Shown: positions 44,301 through 54,769 of the stretch, one piece after another | Position numbering within the stretch: the first letter of the stretch is position 1 | How the letters are laid out: each line of letters starts with the position of its first letter | Made by a program: the position numbers and the translations under genes | DNA from: Branchinecta lynchi | Taxonomy: Eukaryota > Arthropoda > Branchiopoda > Anostraca > Branchinectidae | Direction: 5' to 3' | Length of the DNA: 64,000 bases | Assembly (NCBI GenBank): GCA_023053575.1 | Contig: JAKZAP010000011.1 | Span: forward strand, 3,596,001-3,660,000 | Notes under the pieces: model-generated | Told to the model about the DNA's origin: nothing | The model's database searches: none | Seen by the model: the letters and a program-made list of their open reading frames with translations, nothing else

Positions 44301-45075
44301 CGTGTACTCACGGTGCGTGAGCCGCCAGCGCGCAATCCGCAAATTCTGCTTTTCCATCAGCAGTTTTCCACACAACTGAAGCGGACTCCTGACATGCGCG
44401 CTCCTGTGGGTCTCTGTGCTTGGCGGTTATTAAGGAGTACTGACTCCAAACTTCCTGCTACCTTTAGTAGAGGGTATCCTGCGTGCCGTTCCGGTCACGC
44501 CATGCCACCATTCGGGCAAACCTCGCCAACACCACCCAAACTGACGTCTACAAAATTCAATTAGAGCTGGTCCTGTGCCTCGTGCAGCACGAACTTGGAC
44601 AACCTATAGAGACTATTTGGCAAATATTCAGACATCAGACTGTACCTCATCCGACAGACTTGCCAAGCAAAAACATACGGACAGACATACATTGCGACAA
44701 GGCGTAACAGTTACTTATTAATAGGGAAAGATCAGTAACGTCTAAAATTAAAATCCACTGGGTTGACTAATATTTACAGACTAGGTTAATGGTACTGTAC
44801 ATTATGCTATGCTCTACTACAAAAATCTAAACAAATAAGAAACAGTGCTTTTCCCGATTAAACTCAAATTTTCTGATCGCTAAATCGTGACAAGATTACT
44901 TTTTGGCAAAAATTACTTTTTTTTTCTTCTTTTTCTTAGCCATTTTCTCATGTATTCCCTGTATCCTAACTATAATTTTTATCTTACCATTCCTGTACTG
45001 TAAAAAGAAACTTCCCTGTCTGCTTAACGTAAAACATGTCCACTACGTTTCAACCCTAAAACCGCTTGTCACCAC
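41327..45075 (-). other. Non-coding interior of the LTR element
   Basis: No protease, reverse transcriptase, RNase H or integrase motif is seen on either strand. Plus-strand frames of up to 183 codons (44013-44564) are rich in Phe, Leu and Pro runs from T/C-rich DNA. A 60-codon minus frame at 42264-42446 is unremarkable. Confidence 0.6.
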
Positions 45076-45608
45076 TGTTGTAACTGGGGATGGAGCGTAG
45101 GGTAACTACGGGTGGTAGTAGAAACAGTTTGAGGTAGCGTCCGTAGCGTGTAAGGCGGCGGGTAAGTAAGGGCGATAGTAGACAAGGTTTACGTTAACAT
45201 ATAGTGGTTTTATTTCTGACTTACTCTTTATAAAGGCAATCCCAATCCGGGTAAATAATATCACGATCGATAACGATAATAGACTAAGTCATGTGTGACT
45301 TACAAAATATGAAAGACGAATCACGAAAGACCCAGCGCTAAGACTGGAAAGAGCTTATATACTCCTAACTGCACAAGTGAAGGTCCTGACGTAACATACA
45401 ATTTAGCTTCCTGACCGGAAACTATCTGATGTCGACGTAGTATGGAATTTAGCAATATCCAACTGACGTGGACTTCAGTTTAACAGGATGTTGTTTAGTT
45501 CTGAGTCTTCATTTGTGCAGTTGGATTCTACGAAGTACCAAAGGATTATGTTCACTTCGGTATGTACATATAGTTAGTTAAGCACTTGACATAGAGACCG
45601 ACACAACA
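45076..45608 (-). repeat. LTR (5' LTR in element orientation)
   Basis: This 533-bp LTR is nearly identical to 40796-41326. The TATA box is at 45353-45362 and AATAAA at 45208-45213 (minus strand). The presumptive primer-binding site begins at 45074. Confidence 0.85.
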
Positions 45609-45790
45609 TTATCCCCTCCTTCCCCTTTATTGCCATGGCATTGGTCTGAGGAACGCTCTTTGTTACTTTTTGCCGATCTTGCGCATTCGTCTAGTCAGTT
45701 TTTAGATAGTTCCTTCTTTTTTTTACCAGCCTTTATTTCTGGAAATTTTTCGCAAATTAAATTTAATAATTTGTTTTACCCTATATTTTC

Positions 45791-46025
45791 TGTAATAATA
45801 ATAATAATAATAATAATAATTTATTGGAAAAAGCCTAATACGGCCATACAACAGATTCCTGAAGCGCCAACAACAATTTATAACACTAATAATGAAACAC
45901 AAACTATTTTCTTCTTTTCATTGCATTCAAAACGAAAGAAACTACCTCGCGGATTACACTTTTATTTGTCGACTTTAAGATACCAGGGAAGAGAACACCA
46001 CCAGCCATCCCAACTAAACCCAATG
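45791..46025 (-). mobile_element. Retroposon 3' region with (AAT)n tail, reverse copy
   Basis: This is the reverse complement of the element at 6441-6682. It runs from the AATAATAATAATAATTTATT tail to AAGATACCAGGGAAGAGAAC and about 45 bp beyond. The shared part includes CTCTTCACTGG-TATCTTAAA and GTAATTCGTGAGGTAGTTTC-like sequence. Confidence 0.75.
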
Positions 46026-46335
46026 AATGACTCTGATGATCTTCTCTAGCTATAAGCCATTTATAATAGAATCGTCACTACTTACAACATCACTGACCCA
46101 CTTACAGCAGTTGGACAACTTATACAGAAGTACAATACAACAATTAGATTAAGCATCAATGGGAGAGCATTCTTCTACAATAGGATAGTTCTGTATAGAC
46201 AGGATAATGTTGTCGTATAGTCTCCACGTTTGTCTGGTCTCCTCTTGTTATAATATTTCCTTCTTCTTCTTCTCTTCCTTCTTCTGGGTTAAAATAAAAT
46301 TATTAGTATTACTATTTAGCTAAATTGACTGACTG
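46026..46335 (+). mobile_element. Probable retroposon tail with (TGAC)n
   Basis: The segment ends AGCTAAATTGACTGACTGAC. A CTTCTTCTTCTTCTCTTCCT stretch and GTTAAAATAAAATTATTAG precede the tail. There is no protein match. Confidence 0.45.
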
Positions 46336-46595
46336 ACTCAAGTGCAGTTAGGTATCGAACTGGCGGGATCAGCCTTTTTTAAAGTTGTCCCAACTTTGTT
46401 GGATTGGCTGAAAATTCCAACCTCCCGATATTTTTCATTCACGGCTTCGTTGTCGGATTTAAAGTTTGGATTGCGAGCCTGCTGATCCGTGTCAAAGCCC
46501 TAAATTCCCTCTTCGTTTCCTTATTCCGGCGGCACTATCATCTTTTGCCGGGGCCGAGGAAATGAGCTGATCTCGGTTCTAAATTCGTTTTCCAG

Positions 46596-46685
46596 GGAAG
46601 CCATGCTAATCCTTCGGTGTTTTCCCAGATTTTGAGAGAAGTGCCTTCAGAGATCGATGGAGATTTCCAAGATGAAGACGTCAAG
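46596..46685 (+). CDS. Internal coding exon, acidic linker (TMEM59-like)
   Basis: It is bounded by ATTCGTTTTCCAG|GGAAGC and GACGTCAAG|GTAAGT, both strong sites. It holds exactly 30 codons in phase 0 at both ends: GSHANPSVFSQILREVPSEI then DGDFQDEDVK. In TMEM59/TMEM59L a hydrophilic, acidic stretch precedes the membrane anchor. Here the exon joins in phase to 50169-50303, which starts DTWYWRSCLSGRSGLP. The exact divisibility and good splice sites argue for a true exon. The family call rests on the neighbour. Confidence 0.6.
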
Positions 46686-46999
46686 GTAAGTTGTTTATCT
46701 GTAAACAATGAAAAAATATGGAACCTCAGTGGTAGACGGGTGCTGATCCAATAGTCGAATTCGTTTGTACCTTTTTTTACGGATTTGCTAAACAAAGCCG
46801 AGTGATATTTTCTCTTTTTTTGTATTTTGTGTTATTTGTTATTTAGTATAGTGAAGCAACGAAAATTAGCTATCAGCTACGATGTTGTTTAAGTAAACCT
46901 CTCTCTCTCCCTCTCTTATTGATAATGAAGGTCCAGATTTTAAGGCGGGTATTCCTTTAGATCAAATGCAATTGTAAATTAGCCCGAGGTCAGATTGTT
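46686..46999. other. Start of the last long intron
   Basis: It begins GTAAGTTG. A CTCTCTCTCCCTCTC stretch is near 46902. Nothing else is recognised. Confidence 0.4.
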
Positions 47000-47340
47000 T
47001 ACCGGTAGGATTAAGAAGAAAATATTTGGGTAAGGTTAGAATGTTGTGTCGCCCTTACTTTTGTCCGAAATTGGTGAATGTATTTTCCATTTAATGGTGA
47101 ATGTAAGGAGTTAAGAGATTTGAGGAAGGAAATATTTGGGGAAATGGTGTGGGAGAGGAAAGATTTAAAAAAAAATTGAAAAGTAGAAGTTTTAGAGATA
47201 TTAGGAATTTGGGAAGATTCCTTAAGGTGGCTATGGTCCACAGGGAAAGTTTTTTGTAGTTACGGTTCATTTTGGTGTTCTTTTGTTGTTTCCTTGGCCC
47301 TCTGTGATTTTATGGAATAAATATTATCTTATCGAAGGCT
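47000..47340 (+). pseudogene. LINE C-terminal scrap with TATC-like tail
   Basis: With frameshifts, the plus strand reads CKELRDLRKEIFG..., then NLGRFLKVAMVHRESFL, matching the final C-x-x..L-R-x-x-L-F-G..GRFL pattern of LINE ORF2 proteins. The 3' UTR closes with GGAATAAATATTATCTTATC. Confidence 0.5.
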
Positions 47341-48203
47341 GATAAGATAATGTAAAAAATTACGTAAAAAATATATAAAAATGTAAAAAATTACATTTTT
47401 GAGATGAAGATCAGCCCACAAAAAAATAACGAAATGTCGGAATGTGATGTGGCTGCGGTGGGGACTGCCGACTCGGTAGTCGATTGTGAATTCTTTGAAT
47501 CAGGCCGTTCCGCCTCTTTGTTCACGACAACTTCGGTGCAAATTTAGTGAACAGAACATTTAAAAAGTAAAGAGGGAAGATGGAGGAAAGAGACAAGGCC
47601 AGGTTTCCAGATTTCTTCCGGATTCCAGACATCTGGTTTTTGTGGAGATGGATCCGGATGGAATCAGGCCATCAACGGAAGTCTGGGGGGCTGGGCACGC
47701 CAGCTACCGGAATCTGGAAGGTATCATAGGGGCAACGAATTTGAGAGACAGAATTAATATTTAAATAAATGGGGCAGAAGAATAAGGAAGAGAGGAATTG
47801 ACAGTTGTGGTTCAGAGGCAAAAAAATATTGAAGAACAGCAATATTAGCTAGCAACATTATCAAGGAAATCCGGAATTATTGACTTGTCTGTGTGGTAGC
47901 ATCAGACATCTGGAAGTCTGGAAGATGAGGCTCGGCTCTTGGTTTTTGGACCTCAGCTACTAGTTATCTGGATTATCGCCCTGTCCTATTAGTTAATTTC
48001 TTTTGTGAACAATTCTTGAATATGGACACAACTCTTTATACATTCGTTTTACAGCCATGTTTGGAAACCATTAAGCAATCTCACCAGAAGCGTTGGAAGC
48101 AAGCAATATGAACAGCTGTTGCATCAACATAATTTCATTCATAGTTGTTTATAGATCCCTTGTAGGTTTATCACCTTTTAGGGATCACAAAACGCTAGTT
48201 TCT
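47341..48203. other. Unassigned intronic DNA
   Basis: A hairpin-like TTACATTTTT/AAAAATGTAA run lies at 47350-47400. Nothing coding is seen. At 48150-48200 ACCTTTTAGGGATCACAAAA resembles the family A 5' boundary, directly abutting the family B end. Confidence 0.4.
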
Positions 48204-48350
48204 TATGGCACTTGCCCTTCGGCCAAGTACCATATAGCGATCGTAATTTCTGTCCGTCCGTCGGTCTGTCCAGGTTTTGCTAGTTCGGGCACTTCCACAT
48301 AAGCTAGGACAATGAAGGACTTGGCAGGCGTATCAGGGACCCCATTATTT

Positions 48351-48420
48351 GTGTGAATGACGATCCAGTGCTAGCGTGTATAATACAAGCTATTAAGGAA
48401 ATAAAGTACATTATTATACA
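48351..48420 (+). mobile_element. Retroposon 3' end nested in family B
   Basis: ATGACGATCCAGTGCTAGCG through AATAAAGTACATTATTATAC interrupts the normal family B sequence after GGACCCCATTA. The same segment occurs in reverse at 28087-28150. Confidence 0.65.
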
Positions 48421-49461
48421 AAGATTAAGTTGGAAATAGTCAGTTCGCCGATCTGAGCATCGTGGGGGGAGTGGAGGGAGGGGGAATCCTGAATCTAGAG
48501 GTATTTATAACTTTTGAACGGGGGATCAGATCTTAATGAAACTTGACATTTAGAAAGATCACGTGTTTCAGACGACCCGCTTAAAATCCGGATCGGATCC
48601 GGCGACTTTGGACTGGAGGGGGTGAACCGGAAATCTTGGAAAACCCTTGGAGTGGAGAGATCGGGATGAAACTTTGTGAGAAGAATTAGCACAAGCCCTA
48701 GATACATCGTTGACATGTCCGGGATGAATTCGGGCACTGTGGTGGGTTGAGGGGGGGGGGGGAATTCCGGTGATCGCGCTAGTTTGTACTTCTGTATGTG
48801 CTTAGAGCAATGAAACGTGGCAGGCATATCAGGTACCTTAAATGATTAAGCTGGTAATTGTCACTTCCCCGATCCGAGCATCGTTGGGGGGGGGGGGGGG
48901 TGAGGGGTGGAGGGAGGGGGAATCCGGAATCTAGAGGTATTTAAAACTTTTGAACGGGTTATCAGATCTTAATGAAACTTGATATTTAGTAAGATCCCTT
49001 GTTTCAGACGACCCATTTAAAATCCAGACCGGATCCGGTGAATTTGGGGGAGCTGGATGGGGAAACCGGAAATCTTGGGAAACGCTTAGAGTGGAGGGAT
49101 TGGGACGAAACTTGGTGTGAAGAACTTGCTCAATTCCTAGATCCATCGTTGACATAAAGAACCGGATTCGGGCACAGTGGGGGGGGGGGGGGGATTGGGT
49201 GATCCCGCTAGTTTGGACTAGGACAATGAAATTTGGTAGGCATATCAGGGATCCGAGCAGACTACCTTAAGATTAGTTGTTTTCCCGATCCGACCATCGT
49301 GGGGGGCGTGGAGGGATGGGGAATCCGGAATCTAGTGGCATGCACAACTTTTGAACGGGTGAACGGATTTGAATGAAACTTGGCAAGTGGAAAGAGCTAT
49401 CGTCTCAAATGTTCCACGTTAAGTGCGGATCCGATTCTTATGGGGGGAGTTGGAGGGGGCC

Positions 49462-49641
49462 CAGTGTTGCCATATTGGTGGGTTTTATTACCGATTGGCG
49501 GAACTTCTGTTTGCTGGCGTATTAAAATTGTTTGGGTTCTATTGTCAGTTTCTGAAGATTTCTTTTAATTTTGGTTAAAAAGAAATTTTGCCGTATTTTA
49601 CAAGACAGTGGCGTATTTCTTGGATCACGATCTGGCAACAC
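49462..49641. mobile_element. Small CAGTGTTGCCA MITE in family B
   Basis: CAGTGTTGCCATATTGG at the left and CGATCTGGCAACAC at the right are inverted. Family B sequence (GAGTTGGAGGGGG / CCGGAAATCTCG) continues on both sides. It is hAT-like by its ends, but an 8-bp duplication is not evident. Confidence 0.6.
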
Positions 49642-49863
49642 CGGAAATCTCGTCAAACGCTTAGAGTCGAGGGATCGGGATAGAATTTGGTAGAAAGAAC
49701 AAGCATAGGCCCTGTAGACACCTCCTTCACAGAACCAGATCTTACCGGGGCTCTTGGGGGGAGTTGGAGAAGGTTTCCTGGAATTCAAGTGATCGCGAGT
49801 TATGACACTTCTAGATGGGCCAATGACGATAAAACTTGGCGGGTATATTACTAACCCGACCAA

Positions 49864-50168
49864 ATAGACTTAAGAACTCGACACGATGCCCTAAGAAGAA
49901 GCCGAATTAAATTTTAAATTATTTTTTTGTTCGATGGCCGACCTGTACTCACTTACACTTTCCTCTATCTCTACGTCTAATTTTTGATATTCTTTCTTAT
50001 TTCCTTTTACCCTTATTACTCATTTTATCATTTTCATCCCATCTTTAAAACGTTAGTGATGAGATACCGATGACGTCGTAACATCTTTGTGTCCTGCATA
50101 TTTTTTGTCACGGAAGTGCAACCCACTCTTGCCCAGTAATTGGAACTAAAAATGTCTCATACTTTTAG
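49864..50168. other. Intron end before the membrane exon
   Basis: T-rich and unassigned. It ends with CTCATACTTTTAG, the acceptor for 50169. Confidence 0.4.
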
Positions 50169-50303
50169 GACACTTGGTATTGGAGATCTTGCTTATCGGG
50201 GAGGAGTGGCCTGCCAGATTGGGCCCTTGTATTACTTCTGACTGGTGCTTTTGTATGTCTGGCTTATCTGGGATGGCAAGGAATTTGCGGAGAACGGGAA
50301 AAA
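50169..50303 (+). CDS. Transmembrane exon (TMEM59-like)
   Basis: It is bounded by CTCATACTTTTAG|GACAC and GGGAAAAA|GTAAGT and has exactly 45 codons. It reads DTWYWRSCLSGRSGLPDW, then ALVLLLTGAFVCLAYLGW (one membrane helix), then QGICGEREK (cytosolic). C-L-S-x-x-S-G followed by a helix is the juxtamembrane pattern of TMEM59, and C-x-S-x-R-S-G-L-P-x-W that of TMEM59L. The upstream luminal exons and a signal peptide agree with a type I protein. Known family members act in Golgi/endosomal traffic and glycosylation. Whether this one does is unknown. Confidence 0.62.
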
Positions 50304-50462
50304 GTAAGTACCGTCTTATTTACTAAAGGAGTTTTTGAGCGAGATTGCAGTAACACATTCCAGCGAGTGAAATGCGTCGCGAGAACCAGAAGAAATCTGT
50401 TCCGCCATCGCTACTACTTCAGTAAGCTCAGCGCGAATCATCATATCAGTAATGGTAATTAA
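50304..50462 (+). CDS. Cytosolic tail: read-through or spliced, to stop TAA
   Basis: Two readings end at the same stop (50460-50462). Either the frame runs on without interruption from 50303 (VSTVLFTKGVFERD...), or a 60-bp intron (50304-50363, GTAAGT...CATTCCAG) is removed, giving RVKCVARTRRNLFRHRYYFS... Because 60 is divisible by three and the segment has no stop, both give the same basic tail. No close match to vertebrate tails is seen. A minus-strand retroposon-like AATAAA region follows, so the natural poly(A) site is unclear. Confidence 0.45.
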   Translation, partial: VSTVLFTKGVFERDCSNTFQRVKCVARTRRNLFRHRYYFSKLSANHHISNGN

Positions 50463-51389
50463 TAATTTTATTTAAACCCTCCATGCAAATACAATGTAAA
50501 TGGTCGGAGGAGTTGGTAAAGAAACAAAAGAAAAAGAAAAAGAAAAGAGAATTACACAACACTACGATACAAAATTAAGCTGCGATAACTAAAATAACCA
50601 CAACAAGAACAAACTTGAGTCAAATGATTATACCAGGCTAGCCTTCTACTTCGATTAATGAAACGACTGGTAAACTCATTCATTTTTTCACTTATTTAAA
50701 AAATATGGTACCTTTGTGATACGTAAGAGTTTCGGAACCGTATGGGAATTCCCAGTAGATATTTGTATTACCGGAAAAAATTAGAACGGACTTGTTTACT
50801 CTCAGTTTTATTCAAGGAGTTCCACAGAGGGGTTAAAAAGAAGACATGGGGCGCGAACATGGCGTTGCATAGACGGCCAAGCGTAACTTTATCAAATTGG
50901 CCTTTAGGGCTTTTAATTGTGTTGGAAATAAACCTATGCATTTTGCACTATAAGTGCAGTATTGGAAATAGCCGAAGGGTCATATACACGTTCAGTTGAG
51001 TAATGCACAGACACGTAATATTAGCCGCTTTTTTTTTCGTCGTTCGTCTTTGTCAGTACGAAGAACGTCGTTTAAATGTTTTCATATTAATGTTTTCTTT
51101 GGCACGTTCTGTAAACATCGTTTCACAAACGACGTTGATACGAAAACGTTAATTGTCTAACCAAATTAATATTTGCAACAGCAGCTATAATTAAGTACTC
51201 AAATGGATTCTAGCATAACAGGACCATTATTTTTAGACTTGGTTTACAACTTTAATTTGTTTTGACGAGAATTTTGAAAATTCGCGCCTAATTACTGAAC
51301 GGAGATGTTGAAACTGACTTTCCTTCTCAGTTCGTCGTTTCAAGAACGACTAATGAAACGGCAGTTCAACCGAACAAAGAAAAATCCTT
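50463..51389. other. Spacer after the gene; possible reverse LINE remnant
   Basis: Just after the stop, the minus strand shows GGGTTTAAATAAAATTATTA, a 3'-end-like tail. Further on, minus-strand fragments resemble a decayed LINE tail but are too broken to name. 51060-51380 is unassigned. Confidence 0.4.
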
Positions 51390-51803
51390 AGGCGTATTCT
51401 CGCCGTTCCCCGAGGACTCCACTTGAGGAGTCCCCGCGTTTTTGTTTGTCCCAGGGACTCAGTCCCCGTATTCTCGCGAGTCCCCACAGACGGGGAATGC
51501 TCCGATTATCATCACCATCATCAATAAGGACTCCCTTTCGCATTCAGAGGGGAATAAATTTTTGCTGGTGTAGGTTTAATATAAAATTAATTAAGAACAA
51601 TCAGAATATACAAAATCAAAAGTAAAGTGGATCCAGACTAATTTCGTCAACTGCATATTTCTTTTTAGAAGACAATTCATTTTGTAAGCATTCCCCGTGT
51701 TCTCGTTGTTTTCCGGACGTGGTCCGCGTGGAGTCACTCCCTCTATTCTCGCCTTTCCCTTCGATTTCCCGAGGAGTCCTCGGGGAACGGCGAGAATACG
51801 CCT
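51390..51803. mobile_element. MITE 'AGGCGTATTC', copy 2
   Basis: The 414-bp copy matches 9560-9974 over its whole length. Its termini AGGCGTATTCTCGCCGTTCC and the inverse are flanked by CTT (51387-51389 and 51804-51806). Two overlapping 76-codon frames at its right end are not coding. Confidence 0.85.
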
Positions 51804-51806
51804 CTT

Positions 51807-52079
51807 ATTGTCGGCAGTTCAGCGTTGTAAAGGAAACGGTTGTAGTAGAACGACGGTTGGAACGGCGAACCGAAAGACGAAAACGAACGCAGCTATTACC
51901 AAAACTGATCAACAAAAAATGTCTTAACTTCCAGCGAACTGTTTATTAATCATATTTGACGATGCAAAACGGATACGTCAGCTACATTTTATACCCACAG
52001 TTTATTAGAATCAAAACATCAGATATTTAAGGAAGAATCTTTAACTGTTTAACTACAAGTTCATTTTCCAGTTTGAGCC
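51807..52079. other. Unassigned
   Basis: Nothing is recognised apart from the shadow frames that leave the MITE. GATGCAAAACGGATACGTCA near 51961 resembles, in reverse, ACGTACCCGTTTTGCATC at 52119-52136. Confidence 0.35.
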
Positions 52080-52302
52080 TGAAGAGGACCCTTGCCACAC
52101 AAGGCCGAATACATTGCTCTAATAAAATGTAGACGACGTACCCGTTTTGCATCTTCAAATAAGATTCACAGTCAGCTTTGGCTGAAGGAATATCTGTTTA
52201 TTCCAAAGGTCAAGAGTCCTCGTCTTTTCTTCTTGCTGCAGCCTGACGACGACCTTTGCCAGGAAGGGCCGAAAAATTGCTTTAGCAAATCTAAGCTAGC
52301 CT
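52080..52302 (+). repeat. Two direct copies of the hammerhead-like motif
   Basis: 52080-52130 reads CCTGAAGAGGACCCTTGCCA then AAGGCCGAATACATTGC. 52245-52300 reads CCTGACGACGACCTTTGCCA then GGAAGGGCCGAAAAATTGC, followed by GCTTTAG/CTAAGC, a small hairpin. Both are on the plus strand, ~160 bp apart, so this is a tandem rather than inverted arrangement. Confidence 0.55.
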
Positions 52303-52460
52303 CACTGTAAATAAAAATCTTGCAGTATTTGCTACTGGGATTAATCTTGTCTTTATTGAGATAAGATTATCCCTAATTCGGATTAATTTTATCCCAGTAG
52401 AGATAAGGTTAATCCCACTAGCAAATATCGCATCGTTAATCGGGGAAACTTTCTACAGTG
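52303..52460. mobile_element. Small MITE with CACTGTA ends
   Basis: CACTGTAAATAAAAATCTTG and its partner CTTTCTACAGTG are inverted, as are TTTGCTACTGGGATTAATCT and GATAAGGTTAATCCCACTAG. A degraded relative is near 8906-8986. No clear target duplication. Confidence 0.6.
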
Positions 52461-52610
52461 CTATCCTTTTAGCGCCATCATATGTGATTCCGGTAATCGC
52501 GTTTTCTATTCGAATATGAAGGCCGTATAAAATACATGATGGTTACAATACACTTTCATCACTCAATAATTATCTTTATTTAACTAATACACTCTTTAAC
52601 AAGAGCTGGA

Positions 52611-54345
52611 AGCTCATATGGCACTTGCAAGACTTGGTAAATAAGAATGACAATGGATCCTTGGAAATCACGAGATTGTATCGTTTGGTAAAAAAAAAAC
52701 AAATTCTGTAATCATCCAAAAATGATCATGGGCTCAAGGGGATCATGCAAATGTAGGTTTTGCGTAAAAGATTTTCTTGTACTTTGCGGTCAAGATGAGT
52801 ACTTTAAGGGATGGTCGGATCTGGATAGTGACAATTTCTAAGCCAATCTTGTCAAGTCTGTAATGTTCAAGCCAAGTTTCATCGTCCTAGCACATCTGAA
52901 AGTAGCCTACCTTAAACTGCGATCACCGGAATTCAAGACCCCCATCCAACTCCCCAGACTGACCGAATCCGGTCGCGTTTTATCACTGATGTATCTAGGG
53001 CTTACGCTTATTCTTCCCACCAATTATTATCCCAATCGTTATATTCCAAGCGTGTCACAACATTTCCCCCCCCCCCCCACCCGACTCCCCCACATTGATC
53101 GGATCCTGTCCGCACTTGTAATGAGACACCTGAAGTCTTTCCAAATATCCAGTTTCATTAGGATCCGATTCTCTGTTCAAAAGTTATAAAAACGTCGATA
53201 TTCCGGATTCCCACTCCTCCACTCTCCCCACGATACTCGGACCGGGGAAGTGACTATTTCCAAGTTAGTTTGGTCGGGTCCCAAATATGCCTGCCAAGTT
53301 TCATCCTCCTAGCACATGATGTAAGCATCTCAAGTCGGGACCACCGGAATTCTGGAACCTTCCCTCCAACTCCCCCTACAGTGCTCTGATCCAGTCCGGT
53401 CTTGTCAACTATGTATCTAGGGCTTGTGCTTGTTCTTCCCACCATTTTGATCTATCTGATTTTGATCCTGATCAATCGACTCTGAACATGTCATACGATT
53501 TCCGGTTCCCCCCTCCAACTCCCCGCCCAAAGTCACCAGATCCATTCCGGACTTGAAGTGTGACATCTGAGACTCGAGATCTTTCCAAATATCAAGTTTC
53601 ATTAAGATCCGATTCCCCGTTCAAAAGTTAAAAATACGTCAATATTCCGGATTCCCCCTCTCCTCCCAAAGTCATCGGATTTGTTTCAGACTTGAGGGGT
53701 GACATGTGAGACACGAGGTCTTTCCAAATATCAAGGATCCGATTCCCCGTTCAAAAGTTTGACATACGTCAATGTTCCGGATTCCCCCTCCCTCCACTCC
53801 CCCCACAGTGGTCGGATCGGGGAAGTGACTATTTCCATGTTAGTTTGGTCGGGTTCCTAATATGCCTGCCAAGTTTCACCGTCCTAGCTCATGTGTAAGC
53901 ATCTTAAGTCGGGATCACCGGAATTCCGGAACCCTCCCTCCACTCCCCCCACAGTACTCGGCTCCGATCCGGTCTTGTCAGCTATGTATCTGGGGCTTGT
54001 GCTTGTTCTTCCCACCAACTTTCATGCCCATCCATCCACTCTGGATGACACACGATTTCCGGTTCCCCCCCTCCAATCCCTTCCCCAAGTCACCGGATCC
54101 ATTCCGGACGTGAAGTGTGACATCGGAGGAGGTCTTTCTAAATATCAAGTTTCATTAAGATCCGATTCCACGTTCAAAAGTTAATAATACGTCAATATTC
54201 CGGATTCCCCCTCCCTCCCCTCCCCCCATGGTGGTTGAATCGGGGAAGTGACTATTTCCAAGTTAGTTTGGTAGGGTCCCTAATATGCCTGCCAAGTTTC
54301 ATTGTCCTAGCACATGTGTAAGCATCTGAACTCGGGAACACCAGA
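52611..54345 (-). mobile_element. Family B element, copy 4 (reverse, 5'-truncated)
   Basis: The 3' terminus (minus) is at AGAGCTGGAAGCTCATATGG plus CACTTGCAAG. The body follows as reverse ~420-bp repeats with CCAAGTTTCATC, C-runs and GGATCCG. The 5' hairpin is missing and it fades out near 54345. Proline-rich open frames here follow the repeats. Confidence 0.75.
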
Positions 54346-54769
54346 ATTGTGTTAAATATGGGGGACAGTTCCTGGCCCACAGCCAGTACATCTTCTTTGA
54401 ATGATAAATAGCAAATTTTACAGAAACAAAAAAGTGGCATTTTCCCACGTGTCCGAAACTGCTGCCATCTATTGTTTCTGCCCATTTCTGTTTGTGATTT
54501 CAGCTAAGTTTATCATTTCATTTCTTACCCTTGGGATTGTGGAAGAGAAATGATATAAGATGGGCCTCTTAAACTTTAAAAACTGCTAAAAAAATTAGAG
54601 CTTATCCTTTGCTCCTTTCTAAGTGGTGATATTAGAAAGTTGGCCTACGGCAAAACGTTTGAACTAATACAGGTAGAATTTTTGCAACTGCAATCGATAG
54701 ACATTGACGAGCTGATCAAAATAGATGCTATCCGTTTTCTGGTACAAAAATTCCTTAATGGGATACAAC
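54346..54769. other. Unassigned spacer
   Basis: 54346-54640 has no repeats that I recognise. A 69-codon plus frame begins at 54640, but its 3' part lies in the tandem array that follows, so it is not called. Confidence 0.35.

Larger units (their letters stand above)
40796..45608 (-). mobile_element. LTR retrotransposon without recognisable genes (LARD-like), minus strand
   Basis: Two direct repeats, 40796-41326 and 45076-45608, begin TGTTGT and end ACAACA and are flanked by TTAT (40792-40795 and 45609-45612). They differ by one 2-bp indel and two substitutions. Orientation is minus: within the repeats the minus strand has GTATATAAGC then AATAAA. A TGG-starting primer-site-like sequence follows the minus-strand 5' LTR (45074 down), and purine-rich AAAGGTTAGAGGA precedes the other (41328-41340). 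The 3.75-kb interior has no gag-pol motif, so it is non-autonomous or degraded. Confidence 0.85.
48204..49863 (+). mobile_element. Family B element, copy 3 (3'-truncated)
   Basis: The 5' hairpin TTATGGCACTTGCCCTTCGG with CCAAGTACCATA is followed by GCGATCGTAATTTCTGTCCG, TCCGTCGGTCTGTCC and GATGAAACTTGG-type parts with G13 runs. It stops near 49863 without the AGCTC hairpin end. Nested insertions are a retroposon tail (48351-48420) and a MITE (49462-49641). Confidence 0.75.

Noticed and set aside
44013..44564. 183-codon open frame, one of the longest in the window
   Set aside because: It lies in the interior of the LTR element on the strand opposite to its transcription. It has F/L/P runs from T/C-rich DNA and no recognisable motif.
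53254..54184. Open frames in family B copy 4
   Set aside because: They are repeat-derived and present in several frames and strands.
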